Below, piece by piece: positions 36,680 to 48,618 of a DNA stretch of 64,000 nucleotides. The position numbers were made by a program, and so were the translations under genes. Positions within the stretch are counted from its first letter, which is position 1. Each line of letters begins with the position of its first letter. A model generated the notes under the pieces. That model saw nothing but the letters and a program-made list of their open reading frames with translations. It was not told the DNA's origin and did no database searches. Source of the DNA: Niebla homalea (lineage: Eukaryota; Ascomycota; Lecanoromycetes; Lecanorales; Ramalinaceae); assembly GCA_019925105.1 (NCBI GenBank), contig JAHGAU010000020.1, positions 959,501-1,023,500 on the forward strand, given 5' to 3'.

Positions 36680-37951
36680 ATGTCCACAGGAGTCGATTGG
36701 CTGCAGAAGCAGAAGAAGGCCACCTTGGTCGAGATCGCCGAGCATACCAAGATGTCCCCGTACGTATCTCATCTTTTTCCTCTATGCAGATTCCCCCGCG
36801 ACATCTCTCCACTCCTCCATGATTTAATGTGCGCCGACTACCCTCAATGCTAATGCCTTTCTGACAATAGCGGCTACGAGAAGCAAAATAAGTCGGATCT
36901 CACCAATTCGGTCGAAAATCACCTCCGCATGAACGCTTCGAGCTATCAGAATGACGCCGTCGCAGCACCCTTCTACCAAGGCGTCGACCCCGCGTCACCT
37001 GTCAAGCACCAAGGGGGCAGAGCTGTTGCGGGTGGCGTGAAGGCGGAGGAAGCAACGGCGAAAAAGCCGCGTCAACGGAGACAGACTATAAAGGCGAAGG
37101 AGGAAATAGAAGGGTATGTGCGCGCCTTTTCCCACCTACATTCGTAGTGAACCTGTGGGTGACTGCAGACCCTACATGTCGCATAACTTCCTACGACCGT
37201 GATGACGCGTTACACATACTGAACTTTTGGATTCCATAGCGAACCGTCGAATACCACGTCTGCTCTCATCCGCACCCCCTCCCGAGCCCTCTCGACCGCT
37301 TCCCGCAAAGCCTCCACTACTGTCCCCGCATCCTCGATCCCCCTCCCCGCCTCCCCAGCTGTGATAGCGAACCAAATCGACGCCGCCACTTCCGGCCTCT
37401 TGACTAACCTCTCCATTCGCGTATCCGACTCCCGCTTCCCAGGCTACATCACCTCAACGCGGCGCGCCCTCTCTTCCCCACCTACATTGACATTCCTGCT
37501 CTTGTTCTTGGAAGCGTGGTGTCTTAGGCCACTCGTTCTCCCGCTCAAGAACCTGGCCGAGATACCACCGATCCCCGCCTTGGGCACGGACGCGATTGCG
37601 GTCAAGGTCCCGGATTTCTTCGCCTGCTTGACTTGGCAGTTCTGGGGCCCTGTGGCGGTGTGGTTGTTTGTGAGCTTGCTTGGGCCGTTGACGGCGGGGT
37701 ATTTTGTCAATATCAGGAGTGGCACCACGACACCGACGGCGGGAAAGGATGAAGAGGGCAAGATTGATGTCCTGAGTTTTCACGTTTGTAAGGCCGTGTT
37801 GGCGTGGGTGGTCTTTCTAAGAGGGGGGTTGGGCAGGGGGGAGAGTGTCAGGGCTGTGGAGAGGGGGGTTCCCGGTGGCGTTGGCGGGTTGTTTGTTGGC
37901 GCCGCTGTTGGCGGGATAGCGGGGTTGTGGGAGGGGGTGGTGAGGAAGTAG
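36680..37951 (+). CDS. Conserved fungal membrane protein with N-terminal SAP/HeH-like helix pair, 344 aa
   Basis: Function not known to me. Exons 36680-36759, 36871-37113, 37240-37951 (1035 nt, phases match). The N-terminus (WLQKQKKATLVEIAEHTKM, then GYEKQNKSDLTNSVENHL) has the pattern of a helix-extended-loop-helix/SAP-like fold, which binds DNA or chromatin in other proteins. A basic linker (KKPRQRRQTIKAK, about residues 92-104) could be a nuclear localisation signal. The C-terminal half has three or four hydrophobic segments (LTFLLLFLEAWCLRPLVL; WGPVAVWLFVSLLGPLTAGY; VCKAVLAWVVFL; GGLFVGAAVGGIAGLW). The layout would suit an inner nuclear membrane protein, like LEM/HeH proteins, but that is inference. 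Confidence 0.75.
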
Positions 37952-38700
37952 TGGGAGATCAGGTTAGGGACTGGGGACGAGATTCGAGTGGATGACTGAG
38001 GGGGGCCGGGGGGTGAAGAATTGATTTGCGGTACGCGGGGAGGAAATGGCGTGTGAACGACATGGCGCCTGAAGGACGATCAAACGTGTTCATGTGAGGA
38101 TATTGCGAATTTGCCACGACAGGGGAAGTGATCGGGGATCGAAGCAAACGACGTGGGCCGCTTTTGAGGGTACAGCGTTGGTTGGATATGAACGCTTTGC
38201 CTTCACTGGGGTGACAGCTGCGAAATAGGAGGGTGAGAAGTTCTCTCAGTGCGTTATGCGTGCTGGCTGCCGCCCATCGACCGCGATGTGTGTTGCTAAA
38301 ACATTATCTCTGTATGCTATTCTGTGGGCTCAGGCGTCCGGATTGGTCATGGGGAGGCAAGCTTGTGTATAGCAACGAAAGCCATGCTAAGGGGGGGGCG
38401 GCTGTTTGATTATTTGCATACGAATGATATTCTCATGCTTTACTGTGCGTTGGGATATTGTTCGCTCCAGCCCTTCTACATTGTACAGGCTATCGGATAG
38501 ATATCATAATATATTGGTCCCAACTTGAATTTAAACTCAATTCCGAATCTTGTTTAGATCTGTTGATTTGATGATGGTCCTAAAGTTCTAATCTATGAAT
38601 TGAGATTGTCCACGCATACGCATCGCTGCACGAATGCCCTGACATGCCATATATCGTACATGCACCGTTTGCGACACCATTGCTCACTTCAAAGGGTATG
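37952..38700. other. Intergenic region between convergent genes
   Basis: 3' flanks of the membrane protein gene and MME1; nothing recognised. Confidence 0.4.
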
Positions 38701-40082
38701 CTACGCAACGCCCCTTCCTTCATCCATGAACCATGGGCTTGCCGCCATCCGCCTCAGCAGGACTTGATACAGCACCAACATCGTCCCACTCTGCACGCTC
38801 GTCCACACCGCCCGCGGCCCCACCCCTCGAAACAACCCCACCACTCCCTCCGTCTTGTACACCAACCTCAGGCCCATCATCACACTCTGCGTCTCCAACC
38901 GGGCCGCATCCGGTTTCGGCACCGACGTGCTGGGCGAACTCGTACTGATCCCTCTCTTCTGCACCATCCCTCCCTCCCCCCTCGCTCTGATCTGCTGGCT
39001 CGCTTTCCTCTTCGCGCTCTCCCCTCCCACCTCCTTGGTCGTCAACGTCGTGCCCGTCTCCGTCGGATTCACCTGCGTCTGGATCCTCGTCTTCACCACA
39101 TCCAACGGACACGTCAGCACGCCGGCCACGCCGCCCGCACTCGTCGCCGTCAGCACCTCCCACCCCCACCCGATCTCCCGGCCCCGGCCCCGGCCGACGT
39201 ACCACCGCGCCCACTCCTGCTCCTGCTCGTAGAAGGCGAACTGCAGCGCCGAGAAGGGGAGGTCCCGGAAGATGGTGGCCTTGTAGCCGCCGAACATGGC
39301 GGCGGGGCCCTCGGCCCGGATGATGGTGGCCGCGGCGTCGTACGTGGACCGGTAATTGTACCCCGAGGAGCTGCTGCTGCTCCCGGCGGTGAAGGGGTTG
39401 TTGTTGTTGTTGTTGTTGTAGCGGCCCTGCAGCTGCAGCCGCGTCTTCAGCACCTCGCTGGGCACGTAGACCACGCTGGCGGCCAGGTCGGCGAGGAAGC
39501 CGCCGGCCAGGTAGGCGACCGTGCTGTTGACCCCGCGGTCGAGCAGGAACCGCTTGCTGTATTCGTAGGTGCCGAAGAAGATTATGGTGCCCGGGAAGGA
39601 GCCCCAGAAGGCCGGGGTGACGCCCGCGTAGAGGCCGCGGCGGAGGCCTTCGGTGCGGTAGATGTGCGTGTAGAGGGAGGGGAGGGAGGGAGGGGTGTGG
39701 TGGAGGGAGCCCTGTTGGCGGGTCTTGACGGTGTCGATACTGTGCATGAGCATGTCGCCCGAGGAACCGCCGAGGCCGCCGGCGAGCATGCACTGTGATT
39801 GTGGGTGTTCAGTCAGGGTTGCTGGAAGACGAACGAAGAGGCGGATTGATATTGCTCATTGGTGTTGGGTGGGAAGAAAGGTCGTGGACTTACGTGCCAG
39901 TACGGCGGGCGCATATGTTCCTCCTCTTCCATGCTCGTCGTTTGAGCTCTGATTCTATCGTGATCGGTGGGCTGGACATAGTGCCCAACGTTGGAGAAGG
40001 AGGAGGTTGTCTCAGAGCCTGGAGAAGCAAAGTGTGCTTGCTGGGAGGGAGACGGTGTAAACAGTCCGGCGATCCAGGACAT
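38701..40082 (-). CDS. MME1: Mitochondrial carrier, Mme1-like (magnesium exporter type), 426 aa
   Basis: An inner-membrane carrier; the yeast relative Mme1 (YMR166C) exports Mg2+ from mitochondria. Exons 40082-39894 and 39792-38701 (1281 nt). Three carrier repeats are visible: GDMLMHSIDTVKTRQQG; FLADLAASVVYVPSEVLKTRLQLQGR; VAGVLTCPLDVVKTRIQTQ. GYKATIFRDLPFSALQFAFYE and VGPRAVWTSVQSGTMLVLYQ are characteristic of this subfamily. The first signature lacks the usual proline (HSID instead of PxD), as in yeast Mme1. The start is the ATG reading MSWIAGLFTPSP, preceded in frame by no other ATG that I could see. A GTT/AAC microsatellite (39400-39420) encodes a run of seven Asn, followed by polyserine, in the loop of repeat 2. 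The third signature is followed by a long Lys/Ser-rich loop. Confidence 0.93.
39400..39420. repeat. Trinucleotide (GTT)n microsatellite inside MME1
   Basis: In-frame GTT repeats on the plus strand encode seven consecutive asparagines in the carrier; length polymorphism would keep the frame. Confidence 0.8.
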
Positions 40083-40552
40083 CACCTGGAAGGCCAAGAA
40101 GAGAGGCTGCAGAGGGAGCAGAAAGGATCACGAGAATATCATGGTTCACTAAGGTCTAATGACACCTAGGGTGATCTTTATTTCCGAGAACAAGGCATGT
40201 TCATATATGGGAATGGTAAAGACTGTACAGATTTACACAGTCTCCAATATTATTTTTACTCTTCGGAATAAATCCATCAAAATCTTTTTCAGCCCGAATC
40301 TTCAATTCTTATCAAAGTCCTTATCTCCACGTGATCTGCGAATTTCGTCACCAATTCTATCGCGTTGTATTATTATTGTTATTCTGTGTAGTAAGGATGC
40401 TTTGCACATAGTTTGGTAGCTTCTCACAAAATTCACAAAATGATGGCTATTACATGGCATATGAATTGTCCTCAGTGCCGAATATCCTGCCAGCAACCTC
40501 GCCTGCAAGATCCAATATTATTGATCCAAACGTCACAATAACAATCTTTTCA
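40083..40552. other. Intergenic region, AT-richer than neighbours
   Basis: Upstream region of MME1 and 3' flank of the P-loop ATPase gene; no gene recognised. Confidence 0.4.
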
Positions 40553-43245
40553 TTACTTCCCCGTGGCCACCCCATCACCGCTCGCAAGGATCGACTTCCC
40601 CCCATCCCACGTAACTCGTCTTCTCACCTTAATCTTCAACAACTCTGCACCCAACCTCATCGGCATACCCACACTATCACCACCCCACCCATCGGTATCC
40701 CCCAAGGTGACCAGCAAGGTCGATGGCGCGAACAGTAACGCCTCTCCCACCCTCAGATCCAGGATCCGCTTGAACAACTCCGGGTTGCGATCGTCTTCCA
40801 TGGAGATGTGTTTGCGCAATGCGTGAAACCAGTCTGGAGACGTGAAGCGGTGGATCACTGTAGAAGAGCAGAGATCCATCAGGCGCGGGGAGATGGTAGG
40901 TTCCTGGGTAGAGATGATGACACGGACGCCATAATGGCGTTGTTGCCGGATCACTTGGAGGAGAGATTCGGTAAGAGCTTTGGATGCCGGGGTGTCGGTC
41001 AAATACTGTTGATTGCTATATGAGCAATGCGTTGCAATAAAAAGGCAGTATGGTGAGGATGAAGTGGGCCAATGGACTTACTTTGTGTGCCTCGTCCATG
41101 GCAATGACTTTACCCGTACTAAGTCCCGATTCTAGATACAAGCTCATCCCAATGTTGAACAGCACGCAAGCCATATTAGGATCCACAAAGGGGCAAGACA
41201 GATCGATGATCGTCGCGCCACCACTTCTGAAATCCCAGCTAGGGGCCGACTCGTCCAAGTTCAGGAAGGACTCCAGAAGCTCCAGGCGCTGCTCGAGCGG
41301 TGCAAGTTGCAGCTTGGTCAAATTGGAGTTGAAAAGCAGCCGCTTGAATCGTCTGTAGTCAAAGCTGTTCGTAGAAGCAGAAGCCATGTCGCGCAGGATT
41401 TTGGTGACGGTGCCGACGTAGAGTGGCTGCACCGATTTTTGATCGACTGACATCAGGGTGAGCATAGAGCTGACGTTCAAGTCTCGCGGTCGGAGCTTGA
41501 ACGGATAGACTTGAACGCCTGGAATCTGTCCGTATGACAGTCGAAGGCTGTGATAGTTCGAGGGCGCAACCAAGACATTGACCGGAGCGACGCATGGATG
41601 ATCGGGAAAAGACTGATTAGGACATCCAAGGTACGCGGCCTCGCATGGTCTGAAGCTGATGCGTGATGTATACTGGCTAAAATGAAAGATCAGGGCTGAA
41701 AGAGGCTTGTGGAGCTGACCGAGCATAGGGGCCTCGATCAAACAGTTTTCTAGACTTCCGTCAGCATCGTAAAAGAACAAGGTGGGTCATACTATACTGA
41801 CCGATCAAGCATGATAGCGTATGCGACTTTCCACTTCCTTGAAGACCACAGATGAATACAGAATTGGGAATGTTAGTGTTCTGATACAGCTTGACGTTCT
41901 TCTTGGAGGCCGTCTGTTTGGCGAGAATATTCACACCCAAGAGAGCATGTTGCGGCCGAAAGTCTGGATCGTAGGACTTCAAGATCTCCTGGGAGAAGAG
42001 GGCGGCGTCTTGAATCTCGTCTTTGGTGGTCTCCTCTCCTCCGATGAGATCGTTGTCTTCTTCCTCGGAGCTGGACCATCGAAGTAAGTCATCTTCGTCC
42101 TGTTTCGACTCTCTCTGTTTCGACTCTCCGCGGGACGTGGCTTGGGAAGCAATTGGAGGGCGTGGTTTCTGCGTGAATTGTCGCAGTTCTGTCTTATATC
42201 AGGCACTAGTTATTCTAGAATTTGAAAAAGTCATACCTTCGATTCGAGGATTCAGCTGCGCTTCAACTTCGACCGGTCTGGACACTATAGAAGTGTGTCC
42301 ATTCATGGAGTGTTCCGCATGGGGAGAAACGGCTGTCGTATGGTCTGATGGCTGATTGGCGACTCGACGAGCTCTTAGCGGTAGCGGAAGTATCCTCCTG
42401 TGGGGGGGCACACTGCCGCCATTCGAGTCGGCTCCCATCTGGTCCACATCCAAGGCTTCTGCAGACGGTTGTTCAGTGGACGGTACTTCAAGCAAGGAAA
42501 CGGTTAACGGATCGGACGGTGCTGTAGAAGCTACCCATTCGTTGGTCACTCTTTCGCGAATCCTTCCGGTCGAGTCAGAGTCTGGAGGAGCGAGATTGAA
42601 TTGTTCGTCCTCGTACACGGGATCTCTGTCACGGTCATCTCCTGGCGTAGGTAGGCCATGTGAGAATTGAGCACGATAAAGATCTTCGGGATAAGGCTCT
42701 TCAATATTTTCTGCAATTCCGTGGTATGAACCGCTATCCCATTCATGCTGGGTATCCTGATTGGCGGACATCGGCCGCGTGTTCATTACTTCCTGTTGTA
42801 CAGACTTGTGGGTCAGTAAGTTTCACTAAAAAATGCAAGCGAGGCAGATACGTACATGTTCGGTGGGGGGAGGGCATGTAGGCACCTGTTCCTTTGGAGG
42901 AACCGAGCTGGCCTGCTCCGCGTGATTCAAGCCCGCAGGGACATTTCGTGCAGATGGAAAGACAATCGGTGGTCGCTGCTTCGGCTTTTGCATTTGAGGT
43001 GGCCATGCACCGCTATATCAAATAAGAGCAGTTCATGGACAGGGAAGGAGGATTCCTCACAGTCTCACTTTCTCCAGAAGTTCTTTTTCAGGAATGACAC
43101 CACCTATCTCCTTCCGGTACGCTGAAACCAGGAGCTTGGAGAATTTTGCCTTACCTACAAACGTGCTGGTTGTGTATCCTTGCTTTTCGTACTGGTCGTG
43201 CATCCATCGATCTAGATTCTTGCTGAAGCTCTTTTTGGATGACAT
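40553..43245 (-). CDS. Large HerA/FtsK-like P-loop ATPase of unknown role, 805 aa
   Basis: Exons 43245-43061, 43012-42856, 42804-42237, 42188-41802, 41749-41082, 41005-40553; 2418 nt with matching phases. The N-terminal 60 residues (MSSKKSFSKNLDRWMHDQYE...) look helical. About 300 residues of disordered Pro/Gln/Ser/Glu-rich sequence follow. The ATPase part has Walker A GLQGSGKSH (Lys424), Walker B VIAMDEAHK (Asp651-Glu652), and a sensor-like VRVIISTQEPTISP followed by HRFTSPDWF. That order, with STQEP after Walker B, resembles HerA/FtsK/VirB4-type motors rather than classical AAA+ proteins. I recall similar unnamed proteins in many fungi, but their function is not established. The third exon may start at 42792 (CAG) instead of 42804 (AAG), removing four residues. 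Divergent from SPF1. Confidence 0.8.
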
Positions 43246-43792
43246 GATTAAGTCTAATGATCTAGAGAAGGTAGATGAAATTGTTTGGAGAAAGATGAGT
43301 GAGAAGAGACAATGTGTGAGATGGGATGCAGATTTATATCAGTAAAAAAGAGAGAGCCACAAACAGCCCCAAAAGCAAGGCTTAGCAGATGTCAACGCCG
43401 CAAGGAGCATAGAGAGTCTGCACCTATCATTCTTGTGCTGTGCAAAGTAGAGGAGACACCAAATTGAAAGCCCCTGCTGCATTCGGCAGATGCTCTCGAA
43501 TTAACTTTTATGTTCGGTAGAGATGCCTTAGCGAGGGGAAAAACGCCTTGGACGCGCAGGGGCGGAAACTGGGCCGGCGGCAAGGCAGAATGTATGACCG
43601 AAAAGCACGAGCCAATCGAATTCTCCGGAAGTTGATCCGGATCTTTTAATCCGTACATCTTTTTTTATTGCGCCTCCACCTCAATCGGAAATCACCGACG
43701 AGAGCTTCACATCCAACTCTTTACAGATGGATGCATCACCAAGAGTCATACTTGCGCCACCTTGATCGAATGCTCTAACATCTACCAGCATC
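43246..43792. promoter_or_regulatory. Divergent promoter region of the P-loop ATPase and SPF1 genes
   Basis: 547 bp between the two start regions. No further coding sequence recognised; an 88-codon minus frame (43392-43658) is unsupported. Confidence 0.4.
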
Positions 43793-46700
43793 ATGTACGT
43801 GACTCATTTGTACTCCACACCTCCCAACCACTAATAGATTTCTTCCATCACAGGCCACCTCTCGTCAAGAATGTCCAGATCCAGTCGGCAACCCTCCACA
43901 ATCCTCTCCCTCTTTTCCTTCACGCCTACGTCTGGCCCTTCCTCGCCATCTGGCCTGCCTTCTTGGCTTTTTACCTCTCAGAAGAGCGCTACACCAAGTA
44001 TATCAATGGTTCCGAGTGGACTACCGTCTGGGCTGGATCTATAGCCTCTCTACAGATCTTGACTTGGCTGACGACCAAATGGAATGTGAATATTGACACC
44101 TGGTTTACGACTACAACCACGAAAGATGTTGCGCACGCACAGCTTATCAAGGTCATCCCCGTGACCAACGCAGGATCAGCTGAGATTTGCAAGCTCATTC
44201 GAGATAATGTGAGGGGACTCCACTCACGCGCTCGCTGCGCCTCACTAACTCATGACAGGTTGGTGGCAGGAAGAATCTGTCATTCCTCTTCCAGAAACGT
44301 CGATTCCTGTACAGCGCCGAACGGAACAGCTTTGCCCCCCTCTCCTACGACATCGACCAAGAACCTAGACCGCCAATCAAGACGTTCCAAGAGTCGTGCG
44401 GTATAACGAAGCAAGACGAGCTGGATCGCATACGTGAGCATTATGGTGACAACACTTTCGACATCCCGGTACCTACATTCACCGAGCTTTGGAAAGAACA
44501 TGCAGTGGCGCCCTTCTTCGTCTTCCAAATGTTCTGTGTTGGATTATGGCTTCTCGACGACTACTGGTATTACTCGCTCTTTACCCTGGTCATGCTGGTC
44601 GGGTTCGAAAGTACTGTGGTTTGGCAACGTCAAAGGACCCTGAATGAGTTCCGTGGTATGAGCATCAAGCCGTATGACATTTGGGTATACCGAGTGAGCA
44701 AATGGGTGCAGATCACGAGTGATAAGCTGCTGCCTGGAGATCTTGTATCTGTCGGGCGGACGAAAGAGGATGGTGGCGTCGCCTGTGACATGCTCTTGGT
44801 GGAAGGTTCCGCCATTGTCAACGAGGCAATGCTGTCAGGAGAAAGTACCCCACTATTGAAGGACTCCATCCTGCTTCGCCCCGGTGAAGTCAATATTGAG
44901 CCTGAAGGCTTGGATAAGACTGCTTTCCTGTATGGTGGAACCAAAGTCCTTCAAGTGAGCCACGGCAACGCGACCGAAGATGCTCCCGAGGATAAGCCAA
45001 AGCTTGCCACAGCTGTAGCCCCTCCACCCGATAACGGTGCCATGGCAATCATAGTAAAGACTGGTTTCGAAACAAGCCAGGGCAGTTTGGTCAGAACTAT
45101 GATCTACTCGACCGAACGTGTCTCTGCCAATAATGTGGAAGCCCTGCTTTTCATTCTATTCCTCCTAATCTTCGCTATTGCAGCCTCGTGGTACGTCTGG
45201 CAAGAAGGTGTTGCGCGCGACAGGAAACGATCAAAGCTTCTGTTGGACTGTGTCTTGATCATCACGAGCGTCGTTCCACCGGAATTGCCCATGGAGCTCA
45301 GCTTGGCTGTCAATACCAGTCTTGCTGCCCTGAGCAAATTCGCCATCTTCTGTACCGAACCTTTCCGCATCCCGTTTGCTGGCAGAGTAGATGTTGCCTG
45401 CTTTGACAAGACCGGCACACTTACCGGTGAAGACCTCGTTGTGGACGGCATCGCAGGTATGGAATTAGACGACAAAGATGCCAAGACTGAAAAGGACGGT
45501 GCTCACGGCAAACTCACTCCTGTCCTGGACGTCGGGCAGCAAACGACACTTGTCCTTGCCACAGCTCATGCCTTGGTCAAACTTGATGAAGGTGAGATTG
45601 TGGGAGACCCAATGGAGAAGGCAACCTTGAGCTCTCTTGGATGGAGCCTTGGCCACAATGATACTCTGACTGGCAGATCGACTGCCATCGGAAAGGGCAA
45701 CATCGGCGGAGGGGAGGTTGTACAGATTAAGCGCCGCTTCCAATTCTCATCCTCGTTGAAACGGCAGAGTTCAGTAGCGACCGTTCTGACGACCAATCGA
45801 AATACGAACAAGAAGGTCAGAGGCACATTCGTCGGTGTCAAGGGTGCGCCCGAAACCATTCAGACAATGCTGACACGAACGCCTCCACATTACGAGGAGA
45901 CCTTCAAGTATTTCACCCGCAACGGAGGACGCGTCCTAGCGCTTGGCTATCGATACCTCTCGACAGAGTCTGAGTTGGGCCAGAACAAGATTAATAATCT
46001 CAAGCGTGAAGAAGTCGAAACAGACCTGACATTCGCCGGCTTCCTTGTATTGCAGTGTCCCTTAAAGGATGACGCCATATCCTCTGTAAGAATGCTCAAC
46101 GAGAGTAGCCACCGATGCGTCATGATCACTGGCGACAACCCTCTCACGGCTGTTCATGTTGCGCGACAAGTAGAGATCATTGACCGGGACGTGCTCATTC
46201 TTGACGCACCCGAGAACGATAAGACTGGTAGGAAGTTGGTATGGAAGAGCGTCGACGATAAGACGAACATTCCCGTGGATCCTTCGAAGCCTCTAGATGC
46301 AGAGATAATAAAAGAGAAGGATCTTTGCATCACAGGGTATGCGCTCTCCAAGTACATGAAGCAGCCCGGTTTCCTTCAGCTTCTTAGGTACGCCTGGGTC
46401 TACGCCCGTGTGTCGCCCAAGCAAAAAGAGGATATTCTTATTGGTCTGAGAGACCTTGGATATACAACCCTCATGTGTGGAGATGGTACCAATGATGTCG
46501 GTGCACTCAAGCAAGCCAACATTGGGGTCGCTTTGCTCAATGGATCACAAGATGATCTGAACAAGATTTCAGAGCATTTCCGAACCACGAAGATGAAACA
46601 AATCTATGAAAAGCAACGGGACATGATGAGGCGATGGAACCCCAAGGGACAAGACCCGCCCGTTCCCGTCCAGATAGCGCATCTCTATGACCCAGGACCC

Positions 46701-47854
46701 AGCAATCCTCATTACGAAAAAGCCATGGCGGCGCAAGCCCAGAGGAAGGGGACAGCTGGTGCAGTAGCTACCAATTCCGACGCTGCAACGAAACCGAATG
46801 GCACAGTAGCAGCACCTGCCCAGGCTCAACAGAATGGGAACGCCAGTCTGACCCCGAAACAGCAGCGTCAACAGGAAGCTCAGCAGAAGGCTGCCGGCTT
46901 GGCGGACAGTCTGACCTCAAAGATGATGGAGCAGGAATTGGACGACAATGAGCCACCCCAGATCAAGCTTGGCGATGCGTCTGTAGCAGCCCCTTTCACC
47001 AGCAAACTCAAGAATGTCGTCGCGATTCCCAACATCATCCGCCAGGGTCGGTGCACACTGGTCGCTACGATCCAAATGTACAAAATATTGGCTTTGAATT
47101 GCTTGATTAGCGCCTATAGTCTCAGCGTTCTCTACCTCGACGGTATCAAGTTCGGTGATGGACAAGTGACGATCAGCGGCATGCTCATGAGCGTCTGCTT
47201 TTTGTCAATCTCCCGCGCAAAGGTATGGCGCCCTTCCTTTCTGTCTCAATTCATCTTTACTGACAGAATCGTCTCCAGTCCGTCGAAGGCCTCTCCAAAG
47301 AGCGACCTCAGCCTAACATCTTCAACCCTTACATCATCGGTTCCGTCCTCGGCCAATTCGCTATTCACATCGTCACCCTTATCTACATCTCCCGCTATGT
47401 CCAGGTTCTCGAACCAAAGGACTCCAACGTTGACCTCGAAGGCGAGTTCGCCCCTTCGTTACTCAATTCCGCCATCTACCTCCTCCAACTCATCCAGCAA
47501 ATTTCCACCTTCGCCATCAACTATCAAGGCCGGCCCTTCCGCGAGGGGATCCGCGAGAACAAGAGCATGTACTGGGGCCTTGTCGGAGTCAGCGCTGTGG
47601 CATTTTCTTGTTCCACAGAGTTCGTACCGGAGATCAATGAACGCTTAAGGCTGGTACCGTTCACCACCGAATTCAAGGTGGTGATGACGGCAGTCATGTT
47701 GGTGGATTATGTAGGGTGTTTGGCGGTGGAGAGGGTGCTGAAGGCGCTGTATAGTGATTTCCGGCCCAAGGACATTGCGGTCAGGCGCGCTGATCAGGTG
47801 GAGAAGGAGGAGGAGAGGAAGAGGAAACAGATCGAGGCCGAGGCAGCGAAGTAA
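43793..47854 (+). CDS. SPF1: P5A-type ATPase Spf1 (ER transmembrane-helix dislocase), 1298 aa
   Basis: P5A ATPases remove misinserted transmembrane helices from the endoplasmic reticulum. Exons 43793-43794, 43854-44208, 44259-47222, 47279-47854 (3897 nt). Visible are N-terminal membrane segments (AYVWPFLAIWPAFLAFYLS), the P5A signature PPELPMELSLAVN, the phosphorylation motif DKTGTLTGE with Asp502, CGDGTNDVGALKQANIG, and C-terminal membrane helices ending in a Lys/Glu-rich tail. A Gln/Ala-rich, low-complexity insert (about 80 residues) lies after the hinge. The only start that gives the family's N-terminus (MPPLVKNVQIQSA) is an ATG split by the first intron, AT|G. Without splicing, the ATG at 43793 reads a different frame. 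Confidence 0.95.
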
Positions 47855-48333
47855 GAGACTGCATATTTAGAAGAGGTTAGATGACCGTGGTGATGAAGTG
47901 TTCTCAACTTCCTGTAGATAGACCAAATGCGCAAGTTGACCAGCTAAGAATTGTTTATTTACCATCTGATAAAGCCTACTCACGTTTGCCGCAATAATGG
48001 AATCTGGAATGAAAAACAAGCATTACCCAAGCTTCAGTGTACTCACAAAAATTGCAGACTCCATTATCTGGGACTAAAAGACATGCCCAAGGGAATCTAG
48101 TCAAGAATGAGACTGTGCGCATCTTCTTTTGCTGGTCTTTCCTCTGTCTAGCGGTAGGATTAGCGGTGTGAGCTTACTCGACATCGTCAGGTCTACCTAC
48201 TCTCTCGTGTCCTCTATTGGTGCAGGTCCTCACACGCCTCTGTACCCTCCCCTATTTCCCCCCATATTCTCACCACCCAGGCTCCAAGCTTCCCACTAGC
48301 AAAGGCACCGCACCACCAGCCTCAGTCTCTTGC
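47855..48333. other. Intergenic region between SPF1 and the small secreted protein gene
   Basis: Convergent 3' flanks; nothing recognised. Confidence 0.4.
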
Positions 48334-48618
48334 CTAGCACCGTGAATACCCACCCGCCCTACTTGTCGCATCCTCTGATGATCCAGCCGCCGCTGCTGTC
48401 TCGGGCGTGGCTGCTGCCACTGGGATGTTGGTATTTGGTGGTAATTGTGGGGTATTACCAACCGCGATGGCGGCAATGAGCTCGTCAGGGGTGATTTCGC
48501 CTTGTGGTGTTCTCCGCGCCTGCTGGGTACCGTCCCGCTTGATGTCCACGGGCATGGCGTTGGAGCAGATCAAAAGAGAAAGTAGAAGTGACCAGAAGGT
48601 CAATTTGCAGGAAGCCAT
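48334..48618 (-). CDS. Small predicted secreted protein, 94 aa
   Basis: Not recognised. The N-terminus MASCKLTFWSLLLSLLICSN is a clear signal peptide, probably cut after SNA. The mature part is about 73 residues, with dibasic sites (DIKRD, ARRTP) soon after the cleavage point, an Ala/Pro/Thr-rich middle, and a single Cys at the very end (GGYSRC). Dibasic sites after the signal peptide can be Kex2 processing sites. No intron is needed. A near-perfect inverted repeat sits about 230 bp upstream. Size and signal peptide make it a candidate effector or cell-wall peptide; this is inference. Confidence 0.55.
   Translation of the reverse strand: MASCKLTFWSLLLSLLICSNAMPVDIKRDGTQQARRTPQGEITPDELIAAIAVGNTPQLPPNTNIPVAAATPETAAAAGSSEDATSRAGGYSRC

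Noticed and set aside
38644..39798. 384-codon plus-strand frame and 357-codon minus frame
   Set aside because: GC-rich shadow frames of the mitochondrial carrier; they show His/Pro/Arg or Gly/Arg repeats and none of the carrier signatures.
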